This document shows, one piece after another, positions 1-9,381 of a DNA stretch of 64,000 nt (the stretch's first letter is position 1; the number at the start of each line of letters is the position of its first letter). Source of the stretch: Alkalihalobacterium chitinilyticum (lineage in GTDB: Bacteria > Bacillota > Bacilli > Bacillales > Bacillaceae_F); assembly GCF_029028005.1 (NCBI RefSeq), contig NZ_JAOTPO010000018.1, positions 1-64,000 of the forward strand, in the 5' to 3' direction. Both the position numbers and the translations under genes were made by a program. The notes under the pieces are model-generated. The model worked only from the letters and a program-made list of their open reading frames with translations, was not told the origin of the DNA and ran no database searches.

Positions 1-63
1 CCGTTGGAATATTATTTGAAATGGCAAGCTGGAGAAACAAAACAAGTAGAACAAGCCATGTAG
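1..63 (+). CDS. 3' end of an unidentified gene (partial)
   Basis: The first 63 bases read as 20 codons in frame 1 ending at a TAG stop (last residues KQVEQAM), followed 8 bases later by a very strong hairpin. This is what the tail of a plus-strand gene with its terminator would look like. Too little is present to name the family. Confidence 0.5.
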   Translation, partial: PLEYYLKWQAGETKQVEQAM

Positions 64-71
64 GAATAATT

Positions 72-117
72 CCTATTGATCGAGATGGACAGATTTCTGT
101 TCGTCTCGATCAATAGG
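72..117 (+). terminator. Long hairpin after the partial gene
   Basis: A 21-bp stem (two G-U pairs) with a 4-base loop: CCTATTGATCGAGA at 72-85 pairs with its complement at 104-117, and the stem continues inward to loop 93-96. No T-tract follows, so it may end transcription poorly or act mainly as a 3' RNA-protecting structure. Its position right after a stop codon favours a terminator role. Confidence 0.55.
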
Positions 118-384
118 CCAGTAAGCGAAAGCGCGCTAGAAGAAAATGAAAAACTAAATAAAACGAAGGGATCGTGAGTATGTGTCCAAACTTAGGGGGT
201 TGAACCGTTAGGGCACTCAGAAGCTCTTATTTTATGAAAAAGTGGATGATTTCACTGGAACTCTTGCAAATAAGGGTCTCTCAGTTCCATAACAGTCCAA
301 ATGTAGTCTATTTTGAGGAAATAAGGGCCTGTGAAGTCCACAAAATAAATAAGCAACTTAAAATTTTCTATGAAACAAGTATTT
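118..384. other. Intergenic stretch with no gene seen
   Basis: No ORF with a ribosome site was found. The only structure I see is a short direct repeat: AAATAAGGG at 268 and again at 319, about 51 bases apart, each followed by a similar but diverged stretch of roughly 12 bases. This looks like decayed non-coding repeat DNA. Confidence 0.4.
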
Positions 385-433
385 AAAAGGACGTAAACGC
401 CCCGATCAAAGTCTGGGTGTATTGCGTCCTTTT
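385..433 (-). terminator. Terminator of the AraC-family gene
   Basis: AAAAGGACG at 385-393 pairs with CGTCCTTTT at 425-433, with further GC pairing inside (CGCCCC against GGGTG). Read on the minus strand it ends in a short T-run. It lies 23 bases beyond the stop of the minus-strand regulator. Confidence 0.7.
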
Positions 434-455
434 ATATTTACCATTTTTACTTCCT

Positions 456-1229
456 CTATTCCTTTTTGCGGTACTCCCCTGGTGACATTCCGTATTTCTT
501 TTTAAACACTCTATGAAAATATGGATACGTCCCGAAACCGCTGTTATGTGCTATGTGCTCGAGTGTCATTGTCGTATATTTCATTTGATTTATGGCCGTA
601 GATAAACGAATTTCTTGTACGTATTCAATCATTGTTTTTCCAACACTGCTTTTAAAAAGATGAACAGCACGTGACACGCTTAGTCCAGCAAACTGTGCAA
701 CGTCTTCAACTTTTAACCCGCTCGTTGCATGTTCTTCGATGTATCGCAGCATCCTAGTTACAGCAAAAGGCCTTCTAACAGCAGGCGAGATATCTTTAAC
801 GGCTCGCTCTAATGTTACTAATAAGGCTTTTAACAAGTATTGGGAAAGTTCATTGTCTTCCACTGAGGCTGGCCGTCGTAGTTCAATGATTAGATTGCGC
901 CAAAGTGAAAGAATTTTTTCGTCGAGGTCAATTCGAGAAACTGTATCTTTGAATGAGCGTTGCCACCATTCATCCACCCATTCTCCTTCACAAAATAAAT
1001 GATAATCCCCGCTCATTTGATTTCCTTCGATGTACAGATCGTAATACTCCCCAGGTTTTACAAGGAGAAGGTCTCCTTTTTTTATCTCAAATTTTCGTTG
1101 GTTAATATACGCTTCACAATATCCTTCCGTTTGGAGACGTAAAAGATATCCGGTTAATTTTGAATTATCGTTGGAATAATAACCTTTTGTATGGTGTGAA
1201 TAACCACAAAAGCCAATATGTAATTTCAT
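456..1229 (-). CDS. AraC family transcriptional regulator
   Basis: A 257-residue one-component regulator. The N-terminal part (about 1-140) has the length and pattern of the cupin-like sugar-sensing arm. The C-terminal 100 residues carry the two helix-turn-helix units of AraC/XylS proteins: KVEDVAQFAGLSVSRAVHLF, then LEHIAHNSGF followed by YFHRVFKKKYGMSPGEYR. The start at 1229 is preferred because AGAAAGGA lies just upstream on the minus strand; an in-frame ATG 15 codons further up lacks such a site. It is divergent from the ThuA/Gfo-Idh operon with a 122-bp shared control region, so it very probably regulates that operon and perhaps itself. The inducer is unknown. Confidence 0.9.
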   Translation of the reverse strand: MKLHIGFCGYSHHTKGYYSNDNSKLTGYLLRLQTEGYCEAYINQRKFEIKKGDLLLVKPGEYYDLYIEGNQMSGDYHLFCEGEWVDEWWQRSFKDTVSRIDLDEKILSLWRNLIIELRRPASVEDNELSQYLLKALLVTLERAVKDISPAVRRPFAVTRMLRYIEEHATSGLKVEDVAQFAGLSVSRAVHLFKSSVGKTMIEYVQEIRLSTAINQMKYTTMTLEHIAHNSGFGTYPYFHRVFKKKYGMSPGEYRKKE

Positions 1230-1351
1230 AACGAATTCCTTTCTGAACAAATAGCAAAATAGTACATGTTTCAATTATATAATCTATTTATAGTTATCGC
1301 TATATCAAATATGATGGAGTCAAATAAGAAATGTAAAAGGAGCGAGATTTA
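1230..1351. promoter_or_regulatory. Shared divergent control region, araC-like / thuA operon
   Basis: AT-rich region between the divergent regulator and catabolic operon. It contains a small dyad (TATAG, 6-base gap, CTATA at 1289-1304) that could be part of an operator. This is inference from position; AraC sites are usually direct repeats and I could not define one confidently. Confidence 0.4.
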
Positions 1352-2077
1352 ATGATTAATGTAACCGTATGGAATGAAAACCGGCACGAACAAAAAAATC
1401 CAGTAGTTAGAGACATTTACCCAGAAGGAATTCACGGAGCCATTGCCAACTTTTTAGGAGAAGAAGACATCGTTGTGAAAACAGCTACGTTAGATTCTCC
1501 AGAACACGGATTATCAGATGATGTTTTAAATACAACAGATGTACTTGTATGGTGGGGACATCTTGCCCATGATGAAGTCGCTGATGAGATTGTTGAAAAA
1601 GTAAAAACACGAGTCCTTGATGGGATGGGATTAATTGTCCTTCATTCCGGTCATTTTTCAAAAATCTTTAAAACATTAATGGGCACAACATGTGATTTAA
1701 AATGGCGTGAAGCTGACGAAAAAGAAAGACTATGGGTCATCGATCCGAGCCATCCGATTGTTGAAGGAATCGGTGAATACATTGAACTCGAAAAAGAGGA
1801 AATGTATGGGGAGCATTTTGATATTCCAGCACCTGACCAATTAATCTTTATGAGTTGGTTTGAAGGTGGAGAAGTATTTAGGAGTGGATGTACATACCAA
1901 CGTGGAAACGGAAAGATTTTTTACTTCCGTCCGGGTCATGAAACATACCCTACGTATTACAACAAGGAAATTCAAAGAGTAATTAAAAATGCAGTGAAGT
2001 GGACAGCGCCTACGAAACGCAATAGACCGGTATACGGGAACGCGAAGCCATTAGAAGAAATTAAAGCTAAAAACTAA
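1352..2077 (+). CDS. ThuA-like (trehalose utilization) domain protein
   Basis: A 241-residue single-domain protein of the ThuA family, a glutamine-amidotransferase-like fold. Recognisable features are the N-terminal [10 protein letters not shown], the [14 protein letters not shown] segment and the DWxxxP-like [23 protein letters not shown] stretch (given in shortened form here). ThuA proteins occur beside sugar dehydrogenases and are implicated in trehalose or other disaccharide breakdown, but the reaction is not settled. AAGGAG lies 9 bases before the ATG. It is the first gene of a compact operon with two Gfo/Idh oxidoreductases and a sugar isomerase, next to a divergent AraC regulator. Confidence 0.85.
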   Translation: MINVTVWNENRHEQKNPVVRDIYPEGIHGAIANFLGEEDIVVKTATLDSPEHGLSDDVLNTTDVLVWWGHLAHDEVADEIVEKVKTRVLDGMGLIVLHSGHFSKIFKTLMGTTCDLKWREADEKERLWVIDPSHPIVEGIGEYIELEKEEMYGEHFDIPAPDQLIFMSWFEGGEVFRSGCTYQRGNGKIFYFRPGHETYPTYYNKEIQRVIKNAVKWTAPTKRNRPVYGNAKPLEEIKAKN

Positions 2078-2094
2078 GTTGAGGAGTGTCATTG

Positions 2095-3120
2095 ATGAGC
2101 AAAATTAGAGTAGGAATTATCGGTTGTGGCAGTATTGCAAAACATCGCCATATGCCTGAATATGCAAATAATGAGCATACTGAAATTACAGCAGTTTGTG
2201 ACATTGTGGAAGATCGTGCGCAAGAATTCGCTGAAAAATATGAAGCTAAAGCTTATACAAATTATGAAGAATTATTACAAAATGCAGATGTTGATGCAGT
2301 TAGCGTTTGTACGCCAAACTATTTACATGCGCCTGTATCGATTGCGGCACTGCAAGCAGGAAAACATGTTCTTTGTGAAAAGCCGATGGCGACTTCACGT
2401 GAAGATGCACTTGCGATGATTGAAGCTGCCAAGCAAAGCAACAAAAAGCTGATGATTGCTCATAACCAACGCTTTGTACCGTCGCATCAAAAAGCAAGGC
2501 AGTTAATTGAAAATGGTGAGGCAGGAAAAATTTATAGCTTCCGTACTGCATTTGGTCACGGTGGTCCAGAAGGCTGGAGTGCTGATGGGACAGACAGTTG
2601 GTTCTTTAAAAAAGAACAAGCCTTCATCGGGGCAATGGGTGATCTAGGTGTTCATAAAACAGATTTATTGCGTTATATTCTTGGAGAAGAGTTTGTTGAA
2701 GTTGGGGCATTCGTAGAAACAAGTGCAAAACAGAATACAGACGTAGACGATACAGCGGTATGTGTATTAAAAACAGAAAGCGGTATTATCGGCACCCTTG
2801 CTGCGAGCTGGTCGTACGTATCCAAGGAAGATAACTCAACGATTATTTACGGTGAGAATGCAATCCTTCGTCTTGAAGATGACCCTGTTCATTCTCTTGT
2901 TGTTCAATATAAAAATGGTGAAGTTGTTAAATACGAGCTGGGCGGCATTCAAACGAATGAGTCAGGTGGTCAAACGAATACTCAAGTGATCGACCAATTT
3001 ATTACAGCAATTATTGAAGATCAAGAACCACTTGTTACTGGTGAAGAGGGCTTAAAATCATTACAAGTTGTTCTTTCCGCTCTTGAGTCAAATGAAACCA
3101 AACGAATTATGAGCATGTAA
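2095..3120 (+). CDS. Gfo/Idh/MocA family NAD(P)-dependent oxidoreductase
   Basis: A 341-residue sugar or polyol dehydrogenase. The N-terminal Rossmann fold shows GIIGCGSIAKHRH, and the family's catalytic EKP motif is at residues 95-97 (LCEKPMA). The C-terminal alpha/beta domain is of normal length. ATG 2095 is chosen because GAGGAG ends 8 bases upstream; an in-frame GTG at 2086 overlaps that site. Probably oxidises a ring carbon of a sugar, cyclitol or disaccharide handled by this operon. Substrate not readable from the sequence. Confidence 0.88.
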   Translation: MSKIRVGIIGCGSIAKHRHMPEYANNEHTEITAVCDIVEDRAQEFAEKYEAKAYTNYEELLQNADVDAVSVCTPNYLHAPVSIAALQAGKHVLCEKPMATSREDALAMIEAAKQSNKKLMIAHNQRFVPSHQKARQLIENGEAGKIYSFRTAFGHGGPEGWSADGTDSWFFKKEQAFIGAMGDLGVHKTDLLRYILGEEFVEVGAFVETSAKQNTDVDDTAVCVLKTESGIIGTLAASWSYVSKEDNSTIIYGENAILRLEDDPVHSLVVQYKNGEVVKYELGGIQTNESGGQTNTQVIDQFITAIIEDQEPLVTGEEGLKSLQVVLSALESNETKRIMSM

Positions 3121-3138
3121 GTGAAAGGTGAGTCTAGC

Positions 3139-4191
3139 ATGGGCAAATTACGTATGGGTATTATCGGGGCAGGCGGGATTGCGCAAGATCGTCATATCCC
3201 AGCCTTCCTAAAATTAGCCAACGATGTAACGGTCGTTGCTGTCTGTGATGTGAACGAAACGACAGCTAAAGCAGCTGCTGAAAAGTTTAATATCGAAAAG
3301 ATATATACGAATTATCGCGATCTTTTTCATGACGTTGATGCGGTAACGATTTGTACACCGAATAAATTTCATGCGGAGATTACGATCGCTGCTCTAAGTG
3401 CGGGAGTTCATGTATTATGTGAAAAGCCGATGGCGATGAATACAGACGAATGTAAAGCGATGATTGAGGCGAGGGACATGTCAGGTAAAGTACTTTCAAT
3501 TGCCTACCATTACCGTTTTATGAAAGACTCTCAGGCTGCAAAAAACGTCATTTTTGAAAATGAAATCGGCACACCGATTGTCGCACGTGTGCAAGCACTT
3601 AGAAGACGAAAAGTACCTGGCTGGGGTGTTTTTACTAATAAAGAACTGCAAGGTGGCGGTAGTTTAATTGACTACGGTTGTCACTTTTTAGATTTATCTT
3701 TATGGCTTCTGGGCAGTCCAAAACCTGTTGAAGTCGTCGGGAAAACATATAACAAACTAAGTAAAATGCCTAACCAAGTCAATGAATGGGGTTCTTTTAA
3801 TCATGAAACCTTTGATGTCGATGATCATGTAACTGCGTTTGTTCGGTTTGACAACGGGGCAACGATGTTATTTGAAACGTCATGGTCAGCTAACATTAAA
3901 GAAGATGTGGAACGACTAAGTATTTCTGGTGAAACGGGTGGGATAGATTTATTTCCGTTTGAACTCAATCAAGCCAAGCATGGGATGCTTTTCAACAGTC
4001 AAGCAACATACATTGGTGGAGAAGATAATCCAGGTCTGCCTCAAGCACAAAACTTTATCGATGCTTGCTTAGGACGGGATGAATTGATCGTTAAACCTGA
4101 AGAAGCTCTTGAAGTTTCAAGGATTATCGATGGAATTTATAAAAGCAGTGAGACGGGTCAAAGTATAAAGTTTGAAGTTAGTGGAAAGTGA
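3139..4191 (+). CDS. Gfo/Idh/MocA family oxidoreductase (second copy)
   Basis: A 350-residue paralogue of the preceding gene with the same layout: GIIGAGGIAQDRH nucleotide-binding loop at the N-terminus, EKP at residues 95-97, and a GGGSLIDYGCHFLDL segment with the His/Asp pair typical of the active site. The start at 3139 follows AAAGGTGAG; a GTG at 3121, directly abutting the upstream stop, is less likely. Two Gfo/Idh enzymes in tandem suggest oxidation and later reduction of a 3-keto sugar intermediate, as in several ThuA-associated pathways (inference). Confidence 0.88.
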   Translation: MGKLRMGIIGAGGIAQDRHIPAFLKLANDVTVVAVCDVNETTAKAAAEKFNIEKIYTNYRDLFHDVDAVTICTPNKFHAEITIAALSAGVHVLCEKPMAMNTDECKAMIEARDMSGKVLSIAYHYRFMKDSQAAKNVIFENEIGTPIVARVQALRRRKVPGWGVFTNKELQGGGSLIDYGCHFLDLSLWLLGSPKPVEVVGKTYNKLSKMPNQVNEWGSFNHETFDVDDHVTAFVRFDNGATMLFETSWSANIKEDVERLSISGETGGIDLFPFELNQAKHGMLFNSQATYIGGEDNPGLPQAQNFIDACLGRDELIVKPEEALEVSRIIDGIYKSSETGQSIKFEVSGK

Positions 4192-4200
4192 GGGCATAGT

Positions 4201-5169
4201 ATGAAATTAGGTGTATTTACCGTATTATTTTCACAGAAAAACCTTGACGAAATGTTAGATTACGTTAGAGATGCTGGTGTAAAAGCCGTTGAGATTGGAA
4301 CGGGTGGCTATCCTGGAAATGCCCATTGCGATCTTGATGCGCTTCTAGAAAGTGAAGAAAAGCGTAATGCATATAAAGAGAAAGTAGCATCTAGAGGCTT
4401 AGAAATTAGTGCTTTCAGTTGTCACGGCAATCCGATTTCGCCTGACAAAGCATTTGCTGAAGAATCGGATACCGTTTTAGAAAAAACGATTAAACTAGCG
4501 AGCTTAATGGGAGTTCCTGTAGTCAATTGCTTCTCGGGAACAGCAGGTGATCATGAAGAAGCAAAATACCCGAATTGGCCTGTTACACCATGGCCCAATG
4601 AATACGGGGATGTATTGAAGTGGCAATGGGAAGAAAAGTTAATTCCATACTGGAAAAAGATGGGTCAATTCGCTAAAGATCATAATGTCAAAATTGGCTT
4701 AGAGCTCCATGGTGGCTTTTTAGTTCACACTCCGTATACACTTCTTAAATTACGAGAGGAAACATGCGATGCGATTGGGGCTAACTTAGACCCAAGTCAC
4801 TTATGGTGGCAAGGAATTGATCCAGTGGCAGCGATAAAAATTTTAGGGAAGGCCAATGCCATTCATCATTTTCACGCGAAAGATACATACGTTGACCAAG
4901 ATAATGTCAATATGTACGGATTAACAGACATGCAACCTTATGGTGAAGTTCAAACGAGAGCATGGACGTTCCGTTCGGTCGGCTGCGGTCATAGCATCCA
5001 AGAATGGTCAGATATGATTAGTGCATTGCGAGTTTACGGCTATGATTACGTTGTCAGCATTGAACATGAAGATCCAATCATGTCGATTGAAGAAGGTTTT
5101 GCTAGAGCAGTGAAAAACTTAAACTCGATCATTATTGAAGAAAAGCCTTCAGATATGTGGTGGGTGTAA
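4201..5169 (+). CDS. Sugar phosphate isomerase/epimerase family (xylose-isomerase-like TIM barrel)
   Basis: A 322-residue protein of the AP-endonuclease-2/xylose-isomerase-like TIM-barrel superfamily. Metal-ligand candidates can be seen: VKAVEIGTGGYPGN, GLELHGGF, GANLDPSHLWWQG, HHFHAKDT and SIEHEDP. The ATG is preceded by GTGAGG. It lies 9 bases after the second Gfo/Idh gene and closes the operon before a clear terminator. It probably isomerises, epimerises or cleaves the keto-sugar made by the dehydrogenases. The exact substrate is unknown. Confidence 0.85.
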   Translation: MKLGVFTVLFSQKNLDEMLDYVRDAGVKAVEIGTGGYPGNAHCDLDALLESEEKRNAYKEKVASRGLEISAFSCHGNPISPDKAFAEESDTVLEKTIKLASLMGVPVVNCFSGTAGDHEEAKYPNWPVTPWPNEYGDVLKWQWEEKLIPYWKKMGQFAKDHNVKIGLELHGGFLVHTPYTLLKLREETCDAIGANLDPSHLWWQGIDPVAAIKILGKANAIHHFHAKDTYVDQDNVNMYGLTDMQPYGEVQTRAWTFRSVGCGHSIQEWSDMISALRVYGYDYVVSIEHEDPIMSIEEGFARAVKNLNSIIIEEKPSDMWWV

Positions 5170-5188
5170 GCAATTAGATGAAACGACG

Positions 5189-5232
5189 AAAAAACCATGG
5201 GACTAGTATAATAGGCTCCTGTGGTTTTTTTC
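5189..5232 (+). terminator. Terminator of the ThuA/Gfo-Idh operon
   Basis: A 14-bp stem (two G-U pairs): AAAAAACCATGGGA at 5189-5202 pairs with TCCTGTGGTTTTTT at 5217-5230, ending in a T-run. It lies 20 bases after the operon's last stop. Confidence 0.85.
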
Positions 5233-5371
5233 ATTTTGATTTTATTGTTGTGTAATTCTGTTTTTTGTGAACCTTGTATATATCGGCTTAACTTTAATTA
5301 TAAAATTAAGGTATATCGACGACTTTAAGAAACTGTGCACAACGCCAACTAATGAACGAGATTTCACATCA

Positions 5372-5785
5372 TTACATTTTTGCATCTGTTATGATCTCTT
5401 GTTTCTTCCTCCAAAGAGCCAGCCCTAACAAGGCTTCGACTAGTCCGAGCCCTAAGTATAAAGGCTGTAACCAACTCACAAAGCCAATCCAATAAACCTG
5501 TAATACGATCCATATAATCAATGCACAACCTAACCCGATAGTAAAAAGGTGAAAGTTCTTCGATTGTTTGATCGATAGGAACGCTCCGGTGATACTTCCT
5601 ACACCAATTACAGAAAACAGTACTATTCCTGGAACTAAGAACGTTTCAAAAGGTGAGTTTATTAATAAATTAGTTGTCATCCATAAGTTTTTACCGCTTG
5701 GGTCTACTATGAATCCAATTCCTGCAGGTATAGCTCCTACCCCAATAAAAAGTTGCAGCAGTGCTGTTATTTTTACTATCTTCAT
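5372..5785 (-). CDS. Small four-helix membrane protein, unknown function
   Basis: A 137-residue protein with about four hydrophobic segments (near residues 7-25, 45-65, 75-95 and 105-125) and a basic tail WRKKQ. ATG 5785 is chosen because AAAGGATG lies upstream and the N-terminus MKIVKITALLQ then runs straight into the first membrane segment; an ATG 22 codons earlier has no good site. I do not recognise a named family. It stands alone between two plus-strand transcription units. Confidence 0.65.
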   Translation of the reverse strand: MKIVKITALLQLFIGVGAIPAGIGFIVDPSGKNLWMTTNLLINSPFETFLVPGIVLFSVIGVGSITGAFLSIKQSKNFHLFTIGLGCALIIWIVLQVYWIGFVSWLQPLYLGLGLVEALLGLALWRKKQEIITDAKM

Positions 5786-6147
5786 TCTATTATCATCCTT
5801 TATTAAGCTTTGTTTTAATGAATTATGAATTCTGAACAATCCTATCTTCATCTTAGCAAAAGAGGGAATAAAAAAGATCAGGGAATGACCTGAAAGTTAT
5901 AGTCAGTTCTCCTGAAAATCTTTACTAATTGACCGTCACCTTTATTGTAGAATGAGACATAGATCGTTATTTTTCGCAAAGGAACTTTCCGCGTGCTGTA
6001 ATGACTTCTTTCATATATACTTAATGATGGAAAAGGTAAATTCATAAAACAAGGCTAAGGTAGTTTTGGATCGTATCGTGTGAAATCTTAGCGCGTACCA
6101 AGCCTTATCTATTAAAATAAAACAGCGATTAGTGTGAGGTTAAATCG
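5786..6147. other. Intergenic region upstream of topB with alternative stems
   Basis: No gene seen. Close to topB lies a structured stretch in which GCTAAG (6054-6059) can pair with CTTAGC (6087-6092), while the overlapping AAGGCT (6051-6056) can instead pair with AGCCTT (6101-6106). These pairings are mutually exclusive. No T-tract follows, so this is only a possible leader structure. Confidence 0.35.
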
Positions 6148-8349
6148 ATGGAAATTATTATTGCGGAAAAGCCGGACCAAGGGTTAAAGCTAGCATCGCC
6201 CTTTCCATTTAAGCGAAGGGATGGTTTTATCGAAATCCTGCCGAATGAAGTGTTTAAAAACGGTGCTTATTGTACGTGGGCGGTTGGTCATTTAACCGAG
6301 CTATGTCCACCAGAACATTACAAGCAAGAATGGAAGACGTGGAAGCTGCAAACGTTACCGATCATTCCTGAAAAATTTCAATATAAAGTGACGAGATCAA
6401 AATATAAACAGTTTTCTATCGTCAAACAACTTTTAAATAAACAAGAAGTGACTCGAGTTATTCACGCAGGAGATGCAGGGAGAGAAGGGGAATTGATTGT
6501 CCGTAACATCATTCAGTTAAGCGGCGTGAGAAAACCGATGAAGCGGCTTTGGATCTCATCGCTCACCAATAAGGCGATTATCGACGGGTTTACTAAGTTA
6601 CTAGATGAGACGGATACGAGAGCGACTTACTATGAAGCCTATTCGAGAGCTTGTGCCGATTGGCTTGTTGGAATGAATGCTTCCCGTGCGTACACCTTAT
6701 TATTGCAACAAAAAGGAATCTCGGATGTGTTTTCACTTGGACGAGTTCAAACCCCGACACTTGCACTCATTGTGAAACGTGAAAAAGAGATTGCTAACTT
6801 TCAATCGAAACCATTTTGGGAAGTTAATGCTACTTTTGATTTTCAAGGAAGAGTTTATAAGGGGAAGTGGCATAAAGACGGGGAAACACGTTTAGAAGAC
6901 GAAGCTGTGGCAAATAAGATCCGTCAGTTTTGTGAAGGAAAACAAGCATCTATTCAATCGGTTGAAAAAGAACGGAAAGAATTTCAGCCACCCTACCTTT
7001 TTAATTTATCATCCTTACAAGCAACGGCAAATAGTTTATATAAATTTTCACCGCAAAAAACGCTTGAGCTTGCCCAAAAGCTATATGTAAAGGGAATGAT
7101 TTCCTATCCACGTTCTGACTCAAGTCATGTTACAAAAGAAGAAGCACAAATGTTTCCTGATATACTGCAAAAGCTGAAGCAGTTTGACGAGCTCGGTTCG
7201 TTCTTTCCTGTACCAAAGCCTTCCATCCTCCATAATAAACGATACGTGGATGAAAAGAAAGTAACCGACCACTATGCGATAATACCAACCGAACAAGTTC
7301 CGAAACTTGCGAAGCTAAGCCCTGATGAACAACAAATCTATTTGCTCATTGCAAAACGACTGATAGCAGCTCATTATGAACAGGCGATTTTTGATTACAC
7401 GACGATACATACCGTAATCGATGAGCGAGCGACATTTATTTCAAAAGGAAAACAAGAAGTTCAAGCGGGTTGGAGAAAAGTAATATACAGTGAGAAGAAA
7501 AAACAAAAACGTGACGAGGATGAACAAGACTTGCCACTTGTGCAAGAAAAAGAAACAGGAACAGTCAAAAAGGTTGAAGTTCGAGAAGGGAAAACTGAAC
7601 CACCTAAAAGGTATACAGAAGGCCAACTGATTACGTTAATGAAGACTGCAGGTAAACACTTAGAAGACAGTGACTTAGTGAAAGTCTTAAAACAAACGGA
7701 AGGTCTTGGGACAGAAGCAACACGTGCCGGCATTATCAAAGGTTTAAAAGATCGCAAATATATTGAAGTGAAACGAAATCAAGTAAGTGCTACGAATAAA
7801 GGCATATTATTAATAGATTCCATAGGTGACAGCCTGTTATCTTCACCAGAAATGACTGCAAAGTGGGAACAACGTCTTCACGAGATTGGAGAAGGGGCTT
7901 CCTCACCGAGCGATTTTATGAATCAAGTAAAAAAGCTTTCTCTCAAATTAATCGAAGATGCGATGAAGCAAAGTGAGTCCTGGAACTTTTCTTCGTACAA
8001 TCTAGAAGAGTTTAAAAAACGGAGAAAAGGGAAGAAAACAGGGGGAACAAAAGCAAGAGGATCAAGTTCAACAGGGACAAAAATGGGGCCTTGTAAAAAA
8101 TGTAACGGCGATGTTGTCGATAAAGGAACATTTTATGGTTGTTCAAATTACACGGCGACGAAATGTGATTTTACGATTTCAAAAAAACTGTTAGGAAAAA
8201 CGGTATCACAACCAAATATCAAGAAGTTGCTTAAAGGAGAAGAAACGAACCTTATTAAAGGATTTAAAAAAGGTGATAATACATTTGACGCTAAATTATC
8301 GTTCGTTGATGGTAAACTGAAATTCGTATATTCGGGAGAGGGTGAATGA
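6148..8349 (+). CDS. topB: DNA topoisomerase III (type IA)
   Basis: A 733-residue type IA topoisomerase that passes single strands during decatenation and recombination-intermediate processing. The Toprim domain begins at residue 1 (IIIAEKPDQG) with HAGDAGREGELI further on. The catalytic tyrosine lies in MISYPRSDSSH at Tyr320, and GLGTEATRAGI is also typical. The C-terminal part, about residues 645-680, has a zinc-ribbon-like CKKC...CSNY...C pattern and then a short basic tail. Length fits Bacillus TopB. The ATG follows GTGAGG. The stop lies at the start of the next gene, so the two may be co-transcribed. Confidence 0.95.
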   Translation: MEIIIAEKPDQGLKLASPFPFKRRDGFIEILPNEVFKNGAYCTWAVGHLTELCPPEHYKQEWKTWKLQTLPIIPEKFQYKVTRSKYKQFSIVKQLLNKQEVTRVIHAGDAGREGELIVRNIIQLSGVRKPMKRLWISSLTNKAIIDGFTKLLDETDTRATYYEAYSRACADWLVGMNASRAYTLLLQQKGISDVFSLGRVQTPTLALIVKREKEIANFQSKPFWEVNATFDFQGRVYKGKWHKDGETRLEDEAVANKIRQFCEGKQASIQSVEKERKEFQPPYLFNLSSLQATANSLYKFSPQKTLELAQKLYVKGMISYPRSDSSHVTKEEAQMFPDILQKLKQFDELGSFFPVPKPSILHNKRYVDEKKVTDHYAIIPTEQVPKLAKLSPDEQQIYLLIAKRLIAAHYEQAIFDYTTIHTVIDERATFISKGKQEVQAGWRKVIYSEKKKQKRDEDEQDLPLVQEKETGTVKKVEVREGKTEPPKRYTEGQLITLMKTAGKHLEDSDLVKVLKQTEGLGTEATRAGIIKGLKDRKYIEVKRNQVSATNKGILLIDSIGDSLLSSPEMTAKWEQRLHEIGEGASSPSDFMNQVKKLSLKLIEDAMKQSESWNFSSYNLEEFKKRRKGKKTGGTKARGSSSTGTKMGPCKKCNGDVVDKGTFYGCSNYTATKCDFTISKKLLGKTVSQPNIKKLLKGEETNLIKGFKKGDNTFDAKLSFVDGKLKFVYSGEGE

Positions 8350-8350
8350 C

Positions 8351-9325
8351 TTGAAGATGAAAAAAGTCGGAATTATTGGTTTGGGAGTGGTTGGACAACG
8401 ATTAATTAAAGAGTTTAGGGCCAATCCTCATACAGAAATAGATGCGGTTTGTGATGTCAATAAAACACTAGCTGCCGAAACGGCAGATGCGTGCGGAGGA
8501 GTAACGGCTCTGACTGACTTTGAGGAATTGGTTCAGCGTGAGTCCATTGATATTGTCTATGTCGCTGTTCCGCCAGCTTATCATCATGCGGTTGTACTGG
8601 CTGCGATCGCAAATGGCAAACATGTTCTTTGTGAAAAACCGTTAGCTAACTCACTACAAGAAGCAGAAGAGATGTTAGCTAAGGCGGAGCAAGCAAACGT
8701 TGTCCATGCGATCCATTTTCCACTTCCTTATAATGCACCGTTTACTACGATAAAAGAACGGGTAGAAAAAGAGGAGTTAGGAGACGTAAGACGAATTTCA
8801 TTAAAACTGCATTTTGACGTTTGGCCTCGTGTATGGCAACAAACTCCTTGGATCGGCACTCGAGAACAAGGGGGATTTATCCGTGAAATTTTGCCACACT
8901 ACTTACAAATGATCGTTCACATGTTTGGCAAAGTAACTAAGGTCGACGCACAAATTGAATTTCCAGAAGATCAGGAGAAAAGTGAAATTGGCTTAATAGC
9001 GAGACTAACGTTGGAAAATGGGTTACAAGTGTTAGTGGATGGTCTTGTTGGACAAGCTGAAAAAGAGAAGATTGCTTTCACAATCCATGGTACGAATCAA
9101 ACGATTGCGTTAGAAGACTGGAGAATAGTAAAGCAAGCGCAGCGTGGAGAAGAATTAACAATCGTTGAACCAAGTGATTTGACACCATCTCCTGTGGATT
9201 TAATTGATGAATTTGTAAAAGCGGCAGAAGGTGAAGAAGCATTTTTAATTGATTTCAAAGAAGGTCTACTCGTACAAGAGGTACTAGAGTCTTTGTTGAC
9301 TTCAAATAAAACGGCAGAAAAATGA
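8351..9325 (+). CDS. Gfo/Idh/MocA family oxidoreductase (third copy)
   Basis: A 324-residue oxidoreductase with GIIGLGVVGQR Rossmann loop and the EKP motif at residue 95 (LCEKPLA). The C-terminal domain is shorter than in the two copies of the first operon. TTG 8351 is preferred, 6 bases after GAGAGGGTG, but ATG 8357 (two codons downstream) is almost as good and GTG 8342 is possible. It begins within a base or two of the topB stop, so translation may be coupled. Its relation to topB is probably only positional; the substrate is unknown. Confidence 0.85.
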   Translation: MKMKKVGIIGLGVVGQRLIKEFRANPHTEIDAVCDVNKTLAAETADACGGVTALTDFEELVQRESIDIVYVAVPPAYHHAVVLAAIANGKHVLCEKPLANSLQEAEEMLAKAEQANVVHAIHFPLPYNAPFTTIKERVEKEELGDVRRISLKLHFDVWPRVWQQTPWIGTREQGGFIREILPHYLQMIVHMFGKVTKVDAQIEFPEDQEKSEIGLIARLTLENGLQVLVDGLVGQAEKEKIAFTIHGTNQTIALEDWRIVKQAQRGEELTIVEPSDLTPSPVDLIDEFVKAAEGEEAFLIDFKEGLLVQEVLESLLTSNKTAEK

Positions 9326-9381
9326 GCGTGGGATAGATAAATTAAAGCCTTTACTCATACATTTAATTATAAACATCACGA

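Noticed and set aside
739-1002. Plus-strand ORF inside the AraC gene
   Set aside because: It lies wholly antisense to a clear AraC regulator, has no ribosome site, and reads as unnatural Ser/Arg-rich sequence.
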